A model generated the notes under the pieces. It was not told the DNA's origin. It searched no databases and saw only the letters and a program-made list of their open reading frames with translations. A stretch of 64,000 bases of DNA from Lepidostoma basale. Taxonomy: Eukaryota; Arthropoda; Insecta; Trichoptera; Lepidostomatidae. Shown here in pieces: positions 49,510-60,137 of the stretch. Numbering within the stretch: position 1 is the first letter of the stretch; the number at the start of each line of letters is the position of its first letter. The translations under genes and the position numbers were made by a program. The stretch is from contig JAHDVF020001564.1 in NCBI GenBank assembly GCA_022606425.2, positions 682,001 through 746,000 of the forward strand. Reading direction: 5' to 3'.

Positions 49510-50103
49510 GCACGACTCGAAAGTGTTTCTGTGATATGGAGTCCCCACGAGGCGAGATATTCCATTATGCTGGAGAGGGTTCAGAAAAAAAATCTGTGGT
49601 ATCTCTACATGAGGGAGTATGGTAGTTATCCGTAGCTCTATCCCACGGCATTTCTTTTAGGAATGCTTGGAACCCATTCTTTACAGCTTCGAAGAGATGG
49701 GCATCTCATTACCCATTTCTTCAAAATAATCAGGGGATATTTCGACAAATCGGCCGTGCTAGAGGTTGTTGGGCTTTTTGTCCCTGGTAGATTTCTCCGT
49801 CAGCGACAGCACAGATTGTTTTACCTACCGGCCACCAAAACCAATCTGCTTCTGGTGACACCGGTGGGAAGAGCAATTAGTCTGCTGAAGGCGGTCTCCT
49901 CGGAGATCGACGTCTTTCATATTAGTCAAGGTATGTTCAGGAGACAAATATTCTTGACTTTCGAAAATATCTTGTCTTCCTAATGTCGAACCATCTCAAA
50001 TGCGTTCCTGGTGATGATGTATTTTTATAATATTTTATCTGTACTCATAATATTTTATCTGTACTGTACATCTTTTGAGTTAATAAACTGATTTGATTTG
50101 ATT
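49510..50103 (+). pseudogene. LINE-E C-terminal region with 3' UTR
   Basis: Frame 49663-49983 (106 aa): MLGTHSLQLRRDGHLITHFF, YFDKSAVLEVVGLFVPGRFL, RQRQHRLFYLPATKTNLLLV, TPVGRAISLLKAVSSEID, FRRQIFLTFENILSS stop. 3' UTR ends GAGTTAATAAACTGATTTG ATTTGATT, the LINE-E end (AATAAA present). Confidence 0.75.
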
Positions 50104-50225
50104 ATGACACCTTTCTTTAATTTGGTGTAGAATCCACGCGACAATAAAATGGCGATTGATAAGCTACCTATGAAATTTCATGAGAATCAATATAATAGCT
50201 AAAATCAAATTGTATATAGTGATTG
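50104..50225 (+). mobile_element. SINE body, 5'-truncated
   Basis: TTTGGTGTAGAATCCACGCG, GGCGATTGATAAGCTACCTA and AATTGTATATAGTGATTG match the downstream half of the tRNA-derived SINE. The tRNA head is absent. Confidence 0.6.
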
Positions 50226-50485
50226 AAGGCCGTGCCACACTGTTTGAAACAAACTCTCCACAGGGGTGACCTTGGTGGAGAGCTGTGGAGCCCACGGTTG
50301 GTGTAGCGTCCACACACTGTTGTAAACAAGCTCTCCACACGTGGAATGCGTGTTTAAACGCGCGTCCGTCCACAAAGTTTGTTGAAGGTCAAACGAATTT
50401 TGGTTTCAAACAAGTGTCTACACAGTTTTATACCGCCGGTGGAGACCGATGTGGAGAGCTTGTTTAAAACAGTGTGGCCCGCCTT
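50226..50485. mobile_element. MITE with TIRs and an internal third copy of the end motif
   Basis: Left end AAGGCCGTGCCACACTGTTT and AAACAAACTCTCCACA. The right end reversed is AAGGCGGGCCACACTGTTTT and AAACAAGCTCTCCACA. The centre (50311-50341) has CCACACACTGTTGTAAACAA then GCTCTCCACA, a third copy. No obvious target duplication. Confidence 0.7.
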
Positions 50486-50519
50486 TGGTTAAAAATGTGT
50501 TGTAATATGTTGATAATAT

Positions 50520-50605
50520 TTAAGCAAGGCGAAATGTAATTTCTATAAAATAAAATACTACTTTTATAAAACAGACGTTTTCATTCGTATTCATTAATAT
50601 TGATA
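50520..50605. mobile_element. Foldback element family D, right-arm fragment
   Basis: AAGGCGAAATGTAATTTC, AAACAGACGTTTTCATTCG TATTCATT. Confidence 0.5.
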
Positions 50606-50654
50606 TAGTTAGGATATATGAAACGAATAGATTAGGAAAGAATTGTAAAACAAT

Positions 50655-51200
50655 CTTAATACTAACTAACTAACTAGCTTACCAACACGCCGTCTCCCCG
50701 GAGGGGTAGGCAGAAAGATTGGCACGCCACACTGTTCTATCCTGGCATGCTTCTCTCGCTTCCTCTACATTCATACATCTTATCATGCACGCATGTCGAT
50801 TTCTCCGACTCCTCACGTGACCGACATTCAATATTTGATTGATTTGATCGTGCCACGTTTTCCTCGGCCTTCGTCTATTTCTAGCTCCGTTCACGCCGTT
50901 TACATATACCTTCTTTACCATTCTGTCTCCACTCATTCTTTCCATGTGTCCAAACCATCTTAAAGACCCTTTCAATATTTTGTTCATAACACCGTCATTC
51001 GCACCACATTCACTTCTTATAATTTCATTCGACACTATCATACACAGAGTATACATACATTCGTCTAAGAGATCTCATTTCTACTGCATTTATTCTACTT
51101 TCATCCTTCTTTTGCCAGTTCCATGCTTCGCTTCCATACATAAGGGTCGGTAGAAGAACACCACTCTATCATATACAGATTCGCCACACATTCGTCTGAG
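50655..51200 (-). pseudogene. LINE-A C-terminal remnant
   Basis: Frame 50679-51056: SNEIIRSECGANDGVMNKIL, RWFGHMERMSGDRMVKKVYV, ARNRRRPRKTWHDQINQIL, RACMIRCMNVEEAREACQDR. Left tail CTAA units and CCCCGGAGGGG (UCCG loop on minus). Confidence 0.75.
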
Positions 51201-51202
51201 AG

Positions 51203-51234
<32 letters not shown>

Positions 51235-51300
51235 TAGGCTAATTTGTATAGCGCCGTTTTCGTGAATAGCTCACCTCAAGGGCGCTTTGACAATGTTTTT
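51203..51300 (-). mobile_element. LINE-R 3' end, solo
   Basis: (AAT)n then TTTGTATAGCGCCGTTTTC and CTCACCTCAAGGGCGC, the reverse of the LINE-R terminus. Confidence 0.6.
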
Positions 51301-51494
51301 AGTCATGAGAGCTGTGTCTGTCACCAGCAATCAGATAACCGTTGTTTACATTTTATGCGATATTTTGAAAATGTGGGATTCCAAGTGAGATTTAAGCTTG
51401 TTCTTGGGATGTAACTTGGGCCTTAGTAGCTTCCAGTTCCTTTCTACATTTGTATACAACCGATTATTTGAAAACAATGAACCTTTTAACAATT

Positions 51495-51617
51495 TTTTAA
51501 CTATTATAAACAGTGTGAATGGTAAAAACGTCGAGGAAGCCGAGGAAAATATGGCGTGGCCAAATCAATCAATCACTAAAAGGCGAACCTGGTAAAAATA
51601 TAAATGATACTTTAGAG
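51495..51617 (+). pseudogene. LINE-B/C fragment split by a hAT element
   Basis: CAGTGTGAATGGTAAAAACG, TGGCGTGGCCAAATCAATCA. It resumes at 52465 with GTATGTCAGAATAAAAAATG TGGCGG. Confidence 0.5.
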
Positions 51618-52464
51618 CAGTGATTCCCAAAGTGGTCTATATAGACCCCCAGGGGTCTACGACAACTTGCAAGGGGTCCATGTCAGTGAAAAAAAAATGG
51701 GGGGGCCTATGAAATGAAAATGAGGGTCCACGATAGTGGATCTCATGTCGGATGGTCGAAATCGTTGGCGACTTTTTTTTTCAAAAGTTTTGACTGGCAG
51801 ATTTTCCCCTATGAGCTAAAAAAAAGGTCGACGATGAATTCCGGCTTTTTTATTCCGTTTTTTTTTTGGCCTGATTGAGCTCTGGGTCAGCTTCAATATC
51901 TTTTTTCTTTTTTTTTTACTGGAGTTGTTCTATTTTTGATGCCCTGCATTTTATTTGTCAGGGCGGTGTGGACTTGTTTAATTTGCATTTCTGCGAAGTC
52001 ATATATCTTTGGGGTGGCAGAGATTTGCCGAGAAAAAGAAAGAAAGAGTTTAGAGGGGAGAGAAGAAAAATAATAGAAGTGGAGTTCCTATATATGGGAT
52101 TCCATGGACTAGCTAATAAGCATCCCGACATTTGCCTTACAACTGAGGGAACCATGGAAAACCTCAGTCGGGACGCGACGTACCTGTAAAAACACATATT
52201 ATTTATTAATGACCCGCAACCGATCCACCACCGTGGTTGCGAAGTCCACGAAACTGCATAGTGTATCTTTGTTGCGGAGGATGGCCGGGAGATCTGTGAT
52301 GTGGATGTCTCTTCTTTGACATTCCTTCTCCAGTTCCATCTCTCACGCGTGAAGATATCTACTTTTGTAGTTATAAATGAATTTGTAAAGGAGAGCAGGG
52401 GGTCTACACAAAATAGAAGAAATCGGCAAGGGGTCTACGGGACAAAAAAGTTTGGGAACCTCTG
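51618..52464. mobile_element. hAT-type DNA transposon, complete ends, 8-bp TSD
   Basis: CTTTAGAG precedes (51610-51617) and follows (52465-52472) the element. TIRs: CAGTGATTCCCAAAGTGG at the left and CAGAGGTTCCCAAACTTTT reading in from the right. An 8-bp duplication with CAG.G.TTCCCAAA ends is diagnostic of hAT. At 847 bp it is non-autonomous; a frame at 51875-52189 shows no clear transposase motif. GGGGTCTACG repeats lie near both ends. Confidence 0.85.
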
Positions 52465-52556
52465 CTTTAGAGGTATGTCAGAATAAAAAATGTGGCGGCC
52501 TATCCTCTGGCTACCCCTCCCAGTAAACAGCCTGGTGGTTGGTTAGTTATTTTACC
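52465..52556 (+). mobile_element. LINE-B/C 3' end, resumed
   Basis: GTATGTCAGAATAAAAAATG, CTACCCCTCCCAGTAAAC, GTGGTTGGTTAGTTA. Confidence 0.5.
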
Positions 52557-52850
52557 CTCCATATTTGATGTATGTATGTGTATTTTATGTTCTAGTAATC
52601 ATAGTAAGTAATTTCAAAATTCGAACGTTTTCCAAACGGTGGCAATAAAATAAATTAGTATGTATTTGTGTCGAAACAATTTTGGAACACATTTTAAATA
52701 TTTGCATATGAGAGAAATCGTAAAGCATACATTAATAAACTCACATACATTCACAGTTTAATATTAGTTATTTTTATTATATAATAGTTTTTTAAAACTA
52801 ACGATATATTTTTTAAATATTTGTGAAATGTATACTTATATCTGTTGCTA
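52557..52850. other. AT-rich, nothing recognised
   Basis: No supported feature. Confidence 0.3.
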
Positions 52851-53176
52851 AATGCTAAACAATCATTCTTCATAGATGACGTTAGTGGGTGGATTGTATA
52901 GATTAATCTTAAAAAAAATTAATTAGTACAATCAAATCTACATAGATGGCTAACTGGAACTGACACGTGAAGATAGGTATGGATTTGGAGTATATATACC
53001 ACTTCCAAAAATGTATCATGCATGATCATAATAACAATGGTGGAATGGGGAATGTTGTAATTACATAAAGCGTGCGCTTAACCCAACCAATGACAGGTCA
53101 TAAGTCCTGTAAACACCTTGATCATCCATATTCAGTTTCCAGTTTGTTTCTTCGTCTCTATTGAGATACAATTAAA
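52851..53176 (-). repeat. Dispersed repeat G, long diverged copy
   Basis: Reverse of 61655-61970: AACTGACACGTGAAGATAGG, GTATATATACCAC, ACATTCCCC reversed, ending TCTATTGAGATACAATT. Confidence 0.65.
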
Positions 53177-53239
53177 AATATATTTTTTATTTTGATTTTT
53201 TTCTATATTCGAAATAGGAACGAATATAAATTGTAGTTT

Positions 53240-53997
53240 AAATACAGGCGGCGGCAAAATGATCTGAGGGTTTTAAAGTAAGAACAACACAAAAATTAAA
53301 TGAGTTACAAGATGTTTTATTGCTTTTTACAGAAGGGTTAATGTTAATTGATTGGAGTAAGGCCTCTAGGAAGGCCTAGACAGCGCCTAATGGACAATGT
53401 TCTGTGCCATCCAGACCCGGTGTTGCACGAAAACTTGGAGGCATAGGACCAACCAAGAGATCCGTACGATGATCCAGCAGCCCCTTATAACGAGAACCGT
53501 GAGAGCTGGTCGCCTAGCATGGATTGGGCACGTATGCCGAGCCGAAGAGACCAGAGCAATCAAGACCCTGTACGCGTCTAGACCGACTGGAAGACCTAGA
53601 CAGCGCCTAATGGACAATGTTCTGGTGACCTGGCTAGGTTGGGCAAATCGGACTGCTGGGAGCAAAAGGCGCAGGATCGAGGAGCTTGGCGAAAAATCAT
53701 CAAGGAGGCTAAAACTCTTCAAGAGTTGTATGGCCATAGGAAGTAAGTAGTTCATGTTAATTAATGAAAATAACATCAGAACAACCGATTTCATCCGTTT
53801 AAGATCTGAAGATAACGTCCTTGAAATGATGTCCTTCATTGACCAAGCATTCTTCCAGTATTGCACTGAAGCTGTCAAATACCTTCTCTAGCTTTGCAGG
53901 AGACAGATTGGCGATTTATTGGTTTATGGCTTCTTTCAGTTCGTACAGTGTGCGGGGTTTGTTTGTGTAAACTCAACCATTAAGGAACCCCCACAAG
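53240..53997 (-). mobile_element. Tc-like transposon remnant with a LINE inserted
   Basis: 53760-53990 on minus encodes TLYELKEAINQ then LSPAKLEKVFDSFSAILEEC and EGHHF, resembling the LK..I...I......L..V...F..RL..C...G.H end of Tc/IS630-type transposases. 53245-53340 includes AGGCGGCGGCAAAATGATCTG, a likely terminal repeat. 53353-53757 is a LINE insertion. Confidence 0.5.
53353..53757 (+). pseudogene. RTE-like LINE end inserted in the Tc-like element
   Basis: Frame 53397-53750: QQPLITRTVRAGRLAWIGHV, RAEETRAIKTLYASRPTGRP, RQRLMDNVLVTWLGWANR. GGAAGGCCTAGACAGCGCC at 53369 repeats at 53590, a partial internal duplication. ATGTTAATTGA-like sequence on both sides (about 53342 and 53754) may be the target duplication. 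Confidence 0.6.
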
Positions 53998-54103
53998 AAA
54001 AATCAGAAAAATCGACGTGCGTGACTAGCTTTAAGAATGTAGAGGAAGCTAGATAATAGAGTAGTATAGCAGTTCATTATCTTTGCTAAACTTCCAACGA
54101 AAA
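53998..54103 (+). mobile_element. LINE-C/B 3' fragment
   Basis: AAAAATCGACGTGCGTGAC, AGAATGTAGAGGAAGCTAG. Confidence 0.45.
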
Positions 54104-54625
54104 GACTAACTAACCATCACGCCATTTCCTCGGAAGAGTAGGCAGAGAGGATGGATCGCCACAATGGCCTGTCCAGGCATACCTCTCGGGCTCTCTCTAC
54201 ATTCATACATCTTACCATGCACGCACGTCGATTATTTCGACTTCGAATGTGACCGCCTTTTAGTAATTGATTAATTTGGTCATGCCATGTTTTACTCGGT
54301 CGTCCTCGGCTTCTTTTCCCACTCACGCTGCTTGTGTACAACTTTTTAACCATTCTACTCTCATCCATTCGTTCCATATGTCCAAACCATCTCAGGGATC
54401 CTTTTTTAATTTTATTCATGATGCAGCCATCTGCCTTACATTTCTTTCTTATTTCATCGTTCGGTATTCTATCATGCAACGTTTTCCCGCACATTCTATT
54501 TAGTGATATCATTTCTACGGCGTTTATCCTGCTTTCATCCTGCTTTCATCCTTCTTTTGCCAGCTCCAAGCTTCACTTCCATACATGAGGGTTGACACTA
54601 GAACTCTATTGTGTACTGCCATCTC
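54104..54625 (-). pseudogene. LINE-B C-terminal region
   Basis: Frame 54117-54512 (131 aa): MISLNRMCGKTLHDRIPNDE, CIMNKIKKGSLRWFGHMERM, SGKRSRGRPSKTWHDQINQL, NNRRACMVRCMNVERAREVC, WRSILSAYSSEEMA. Its hairpin has drifted to CTC-TTCC-GAG. Confidence 0.75.
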
Positions 54626-54754
54626 TGAGGACACGAAAAGACAATATTCGAAAATCAAATTCAAAATATTCTTAATGTTTCCACTTGATTGGATATAATG
54701 TGTCTAGAAAGGCATAGAAATAGATACGAAATATTATAATTTTAGAACGTGTTA

Positions 54755-54940
54755 CATCTATATTGACTGCAACCCCGAAAGTTTCGGGTTCGATTCCCGG
54801 CGAGGGCAGTGTGATTATCACACTGTCTTTGGTCTGATGTATGTAGAATTCACGTGACAATAAAATTGCGATAGATTAGCTACCTATCACATGTCGCGAG
54901 AATCACTATGATTGCTATAATACAATTTACATCGATTTGG
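54755..54940 (+). mobile_element. tRNA-derived SINE, head-truncated
   Basis: GTTTCGGGTTCGATTCCCGG (B box), CACACTGTCTTTGGTCTG, AGCTACCTATCACATGTCGC. Confidence 0.7.
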
Positions 54941-55265
54941 CTAATGCTGTCATGATGTAAAGAGCGATTCAACAAAATAATAACAATAATATAATTTTTA
55001 TATCTATGTTTTTTAACAAATCGCATTTTTTTTTATTTGAACGCGTTCTTTTGAGATTCTAAGTGGTCCTTGGAGACGAAATAACATAATTTAATATATT
55101 TTTACATTGTAAATTTATATATATTTAAAACTATATTGAATCGTTAAATTATATTGGTGTATTTATACAGTATTACCCATGTAAAAATCAAATCATATTA
55201 ATAAAAAAAATCGTTATAAATATATTTATTTTTCATTAAAATATTTAAGGTTACCTTTTAATTAA
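54941..55265. other. Very AT-rich, nothing recognised
   Basis: No supported feature. Confidence 0.3.
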
Positions 55266-55269
55266 AAAA

Positions 55270-55712
55270 ACTAACTAACTAACTAACTAATCATCACGCC
55301 GTCTCCCCGAAGGGGTTGGCACAAAGAATGGACTGCCACACTTTTCTTTCCTGACATATTTCACTCGCTTCCTCAACATTCATACATCGTGTCATGCACA
55401 CGCGTCGATTTCTTTGACTTCTCACGTGGCCGACATTAAATATTTGATTAATTTGATCGTGCGACGTTTTCCCCGGTCTTCTTCTATTGCTAGTTCCATT
55501 AACATCTTTAACATATAATTATTTTACCATTCTTTCTTCATTCGTTCTTTCCATATGTTCAAACCATCTTAATGATCATTTCATTATTTTATTCATAACA
55601 CCATCATTCGCACCGCATTCACTTCTTATATTTTCATTCGACACTCTATCATACACAGAGTATGCACACATTCGTCTAAGAGGTCTCATTTCTACTGCAT
55701 TTATTCTATTTA
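55270..55712 (-). pseudogene. LINE-A C-terminal remnant
   Basis: (CTAA)n, hairpin CCCCGAAGGGG, then LINE-A sequence through CACACATTCGTCTAAGAGG. Frame broken on its coding strand. Confidence 0.65.
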
Positions 55713-56329
55713 TTGAGTATTACCTCATAAAAATCAAAACATATTAATGAAAAACTTCGTCATAAATAAATATATTATTTCATTTAAATATTTAAGGTTA
55801 GCTTATATTTATGTTATATAATATACTGCAAATGTCACAATAAATATAATTCTTCAAATTTCAATTAAATATTTAAATTAATTAATGATTCATCTTTGGA
55901 TAATTCCATTGTGTTACGATACCATTATTTGAAACTGCTTACCTTCAATGAAAACGGTGTTGAATTTCGAGAGAAATCAAAATATTTCTCCGCAGACGTA
56001 GTCACTTAAATGTAGAATGGATTTGACGTGAAAATATGTAAAATACATAAAATTTATGACATTTTTGACAAAGAGGCCATTCGCCGGCTCAAGAGACATA
56101 TAAAAACATTGTCTCTATGGGTATGATAATCAATATACATACTATTTTCTTGCTATTGTCAACTTGACATTCAATGTGTAAACATCGTGAAGATGAGTCG
56201 TTGATACGAAAAATAACAAAAACAAACGCTTAGATACAGAGATAAACAACGTGTTCCTAATCAATAAAGTACTTAAGTTTATACGTTATTTTTACTGTTT
56301 AATTATTTTGACATCTTGCATCCCCATTC
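55713..56329. other. AT-rich, nothing recognised
   Basis: No supported feature. Confidence 0.3.
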
Positions 56330-56600
56330 ACAAATTCGAATTTAGAACACTGCCCGCCTGGTAAGTACGCCTTTCTCCGGCGAATGTTCTGAACAACTGA
56401 ATGGCCGAGCTGGCTCGCTGGCCATCATACCTCGGGCGATGGGGTTGGCGCCGTTTATTGTGGGAGTTCTAGCGTCGCCATGGAGACGCGGCGGCGCGCG
56501 ATTCAAACTTCAAATCTGGAATCGAAGCGCGTTTGTAACGAAAATCGGCCACTGGTTCAAGGCGAGTTCCCGCCCAAGCACTTTTAGATAAGAAAAATCT
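56330..56600. promoter_or_regulatory. CpG-rich block, possible host promoter/first exon
   Basis: A GC- and CpG-rich patch (GGAGACGCGGCGGCGCGCG at 56482 onward) in otherwise AT-rich DNA, with no transposon similarity seen. GTAAGTACG at 56361 could be a 5' splice site after CCCGCCTG. CGTCGCCATGG at 56474-56484 is a good start context for a 35-codon frame (56480-56587). No gene is demonstrated. Confidence 0.3.
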
Positions 56601-56930
56601 AGTGACAAATTAGTATAATCCCCATAAAAACGATTAAGCCTTTCGATAACTTGGAATATGCGAGCTTTCGCTCCATTTCTTTGTGCCGTTGTGAACAATT
56701 TTCACGAAAGTTCAAGTGTAACCGAAATACAATTATTTTTCTCATTACTTTTATATGAATATTAGGTTAATCTTTATGAATTATACGTAAACAATTTTTA
56801 GAAGTACGTTACGCGTAGAAATATATTTTGCAATGCGAGAATCGGTGTGATATGTAAAGAATACAGATTAAAAAATGTATTGTAGATGGATATTTTTTCT
56901 GATTTGATGTTAATTCACTCGAGAGTAGAC
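56601..56930. other. AT-rich, nothing recognised
   Basis: No supported feature. Confidence 0.3.
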
Positions 56931-56934
56931 GAGA

Positions 56935-57180
56935 CATTCACTTGGGTGTCCATTTCTTTCGACTGATAGGCGGTTGTATACACAACTCAGAAATCCTGAG
57001 TAATGTAGGTCTGTTCGTCCCTGATAATTATCTTCGACAAAGGGGCCATAGATTGTTTTATCTCCCACGATGCAGAACCAGCCTGCCAATGGTTATGCCG
57101 GTAGGTAGAGCAATATCTTTGCTTAATCGTATCACTTAGGAGTTTGACATATTTTGTGATAGTTTGGCTCATCTGAGGGA
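56935..57180 (+). pseudogene. LINE-E C-terminal fragment
   Basis: Frame 56942-57139: GVHFFRLIGGCIHNSEILSN, VGLFVPDNYLRQRGHRLFYL, VMPVGRAISLLNRIT stop. Confidence 0.65.
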
Positions 57181-57384
57181 AGTACTATCTTTATTATAAT
57201 TGTATGGTATATTTATTTTATTAATTTGTCATGCATCTTATGTTTCTCGCTCTTTTTATTAATCTATTATGTATTACTTATTATTGTGTATCTCTAACTT
57301 GTATCTTTAGTGTATTGGAAAAAAAATTCTGTAATGCTTTAGATATGTTTAAAATAAATATTACAAATGAAATTAAATTAAATA

Positions 57385-57650
57385 ATATGATGCGCTGGCG
57401 TTTGAGATGTAGATACGAGACTGCGGAATGCTCATACCGTGGACCGATAGGGTCAGTAATGCAGACGTACTACAGAGAGCCAGAGCCAACAGAGAGCTGT
57501 TGTCGAGTTGAATGAGAGTTGAATGAGACCCCAAAGGATCTTAGACCACCGAAAAGATAGAGAGAAAGCTAGACACCTTCATCGCAGGAAAAAAATTGAT
57601 ATCATGTATAAACAGATCGCAAGATCTTAAATTAGGAGAGGAAGAAGCAG
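57385..57650 (+). pseudogene. LINE family Q joined to family K tail
   Basis: 57388-57525 in the third frame reads like ALAFEM, MLIPWTDRVSNADVLQRARA, NREL, family Q. 57530-57650 has the family K end (AGATAGAGAGAAAGCTAGAC, AGATCGCAAGATCTTAAAT, a GAAGAAGCAGAAA tail). Confidence 0.5.
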
Positions 57651-57714
57651 AAAAATATACCAGATACAAGTTGTTTTAATTTATGTTTATTTTATAATAA
57701 TACATTTTTAAAAG

Positions 57715-57900
57715 CCAAAAACTCCCCCCAACGTTGGAGACCACCTCGGTGAACTTGTCCCTGTCCTGCGCCGCTTAAAACAGCTCATCTACACTTCGGA
57801 TGCCGGTTCACACCCTCACGTTTCGCAGCCAGGACATCTGTCTCCTACCGGGCCCTCGGCGTCTCTCAATTTTCGCCTCCGATATCAGTTGGAGAGGGTG
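57715..57900 (-). pseudogene. RTE-like LINE 3' end, family P
   Basis: Minus: DVLAAKREGVN-like sequence, RRRAQDRDKFTEVVSNVGG. Parallel to 12131-12312. Confidence 0.5.
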
Positions 57901-57904
57901 GTAC

Positions 57905-58500
57905 TTTTCCCAGATGACCCAGATGTGAAATCTTCCGAACCTTGATAGTTGACAACAGCTCTCTGTCAACTCTAGCTCGCCTCAGGACTTCACGTCTGTC
58001 CAGGGAATTCTGGGCATTCGGCGAAAGAGCCACATTTCAAATGCTTCCAGTCTGTTCATTGAGTTGACTTTTAAGTCTCTGTCTCTTAGCCTTATTCCTA
58101 ACATGGCTCTTTCCATGGCTCTTTGGGTCACTCGTAGTTTCTCGGCACTTTGTTTGGACAATGTAACAGTTTCAAAAACATTAGTACCAACTTCATAGAC
58201 TTTTCGTTTCAGGTTGATCGGTATTTCCCGGTTTTTAAGGATGTAACTCATGTTTCCGAAAGCCGCCCAGCTTAGTCCAATTCTTCTTTTTAGCTCTGCG
58301 GTTTGGTTATCTCGGCCCAATCGAATATTGTGTCCCAGGTATGTATATTCTTGGACATTCTCAATTCTGTTGCCGTCCATTTTGATTTCAAGCCTTTCCG
58401 TACCCATCACCTTGGTCTTTGCCAGGTTCATATTCAAACCTACAGATTTGGATACATCGTTTAGTTCTCCCTCGTTTCACATCCACACAATAAAACAGAC
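57905..58500 (-). pseudogene. LINE remnant (families Q and RTE-like fused)
   Basis: Frame 57982-58437 (151 aa): LAKTKVMGTERLEIKMDGNR, VQEYTYLGHNIRLGRDNQTA, KRRIGLSWAAFGNMSYIL, KLRVTQRAMERAMLGIRLRD, then switches to LKVNSMNRLEAFEMWLFRRM and RIPWTD, which is family Q. Confidence 0.65.
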
Positions 58501-58930
58501 TACACAAATTAAAATTAATATTTTTAACGAACGTGCTTCTTAAGATTGTTTATTTGCTTTTGAAATAATAGTATGTACATTTTCTATTTAATGCAAAATA
58601 AATTGACTATGTAATCACAAGTTGATTGTATTTTTTTCTTAAATCTGTTTTACGACTTGGTAGCTTTATAATAACGAAGGTCTAGCGTCTGGAAACTATT
58701 TTTCAATAACAATGAAAAACGTTAAGTACAGAGACCTGTGACACCGGCGAATTTCAAGTGTGTAATTATGCGTAGGTACTTTATAATTTGATCACGAACG
58801 ATGCCAAACCTTGAATATACTTGTTTTGATTTGTACCTACCTATAACCTGGGTCCAAAATACAGGTATGTGTTCATGATATTATATCTTCCAAATTGCAA
58901 AACCAAACTGCCGGCGGTGATGTTATTAGG
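58501..58930. other. AT-rich, nothing recognised
   Basis: No supported feature. Confidence 0.3.
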
Positions 58931-58934
58931 GGAG

Positions 58935-59640
58935 TAATGTTGTTGATGCTTCCCTGAGGTTTGGGTTAGAAATGAACCACAGCAAAACCAAAATCATGAG
59001 TCCGTCCAACAGAAATATAAAAATTTATGACAAAATAATTGAAACTGTTGAAGAATACATTTACCTCGGACGTAAGTTTAAAATGGGAAAAGAAAACCAG
59101 GTGGCAGAAATACCCAGAAGAATTGGACTTGGTTGGGCAACCTTCGGAAAGCTCAGTCATATAATGAGAAACAAGGATATCCCCATTAATTTAAAAAGGA
59201 AAACCTACGAAGCATGCATCTTGCCTGTGATGACATATGGTTTGGAAATAATGTCCCTGACCATAAATACTGTCCACGAATTGAAATGCGCGCAACGATC
59301 CATGGGGCGGGAAATGTTGGACATAAGTCTGAGTGATAGAATTACAAATACAGAAATCAGACGCCGATCAAAAGTCGCCGATATCATGGATCGGATCGCA
59401 AAATTTAAATGGCAACAGACAGGACACGTAGCCAGACAGCCAAGTTCAAGATGGACTCCCAAAGTCTTAAAGTGGAGGACATGGGAAAACAAAAGGGGTG
59501 TCGGTCGGCTACAGAAGAGATGGGCCGACGATTTTGTTGTGGTCGCCGGGAAAAATGGATTGAAGCGGCACAGGATAGAGAAAAATGGAGACAGATGAAA
59601 GAGGCCTACATCCAGCAGTAGAGGGAAGGCTAGAAAGAAG
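58935..59640 (+). pseudogene. RTE-like LINE ORF2 C-terminal half, one frameshift
   Basis: Frame 58972-59598: MNHSKTKIMSPSNRNIKI, VEEYIYLGRKFKMGKENQVA, RRIGLGWATFGKLSHIMRNK, LPVMTYGLEIMSLTINTVHE, KWQQTGHVARQPSSRWTPKV. The true ending is in another frame (59409-59621): EKWIEAAQDREKWRQMKEAY IQQ stop. So one indel near 59550. Confidence 0.75.
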
Positions 59641-59739
59641 AATATGGTTAAACAATAACCTACAATCGAACTCGGTTATTATTTCTTCTTCTTCTTAGTG
59701 TAGTGTCTTGTGGCTTCTTTCTTAAGAGGAATTGGCCTC

Positions 59740-60137
59740 CTGCATGGTCGACTCCAAGGAGGTTGATAGGAGAAAACAGCTCGGTTGGTCTGCATTCAGA
59801 AGGCTGGGCAACATCTTTAAGTCGGACATGCCACAAATTTAAAAACAAAATTGCTGGACCAGTGTGTGTTACCTGTGATGACCTATGGATGCGAGACATG
59901 GACGTTAACTAAAGAAGCAATGGACGAAATTAAAGTTGCACAACGGGCCATGGAAAGATCTACGAGTATGTTGGGTATCTCACTTGGAGATAATATACCC
60001 AACCGATGACCAGGGTCACCGATGTAGGGATACGCATTGCGAGGATGAAGTGGCAGTGGGCTGGTCATGTGTGTCGACGGGATGATGGAAGATGGAGCCA
60101 GAGGGTTACTGAATGGAGGCCAAGATTGGGTCGGGGA
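59740..60137 (+). pseudogene. RTE-like LINE, upstream part (split by LINE-E)
   Basis: RQLGWSAFRRLGNIFKSDM, LPVMTYGCETWTLTKEAMDE, IKVAQRAMERSTSMLGISL, then in shifted frames a GSGLVMCVD region. Continues at 60546. Confidence 0.65.

Noticed and set aside
51875..52189. hAT transposase frame
   Set aside because: No recognisable catalytic or dimerisation motif in the 104-codon frame.
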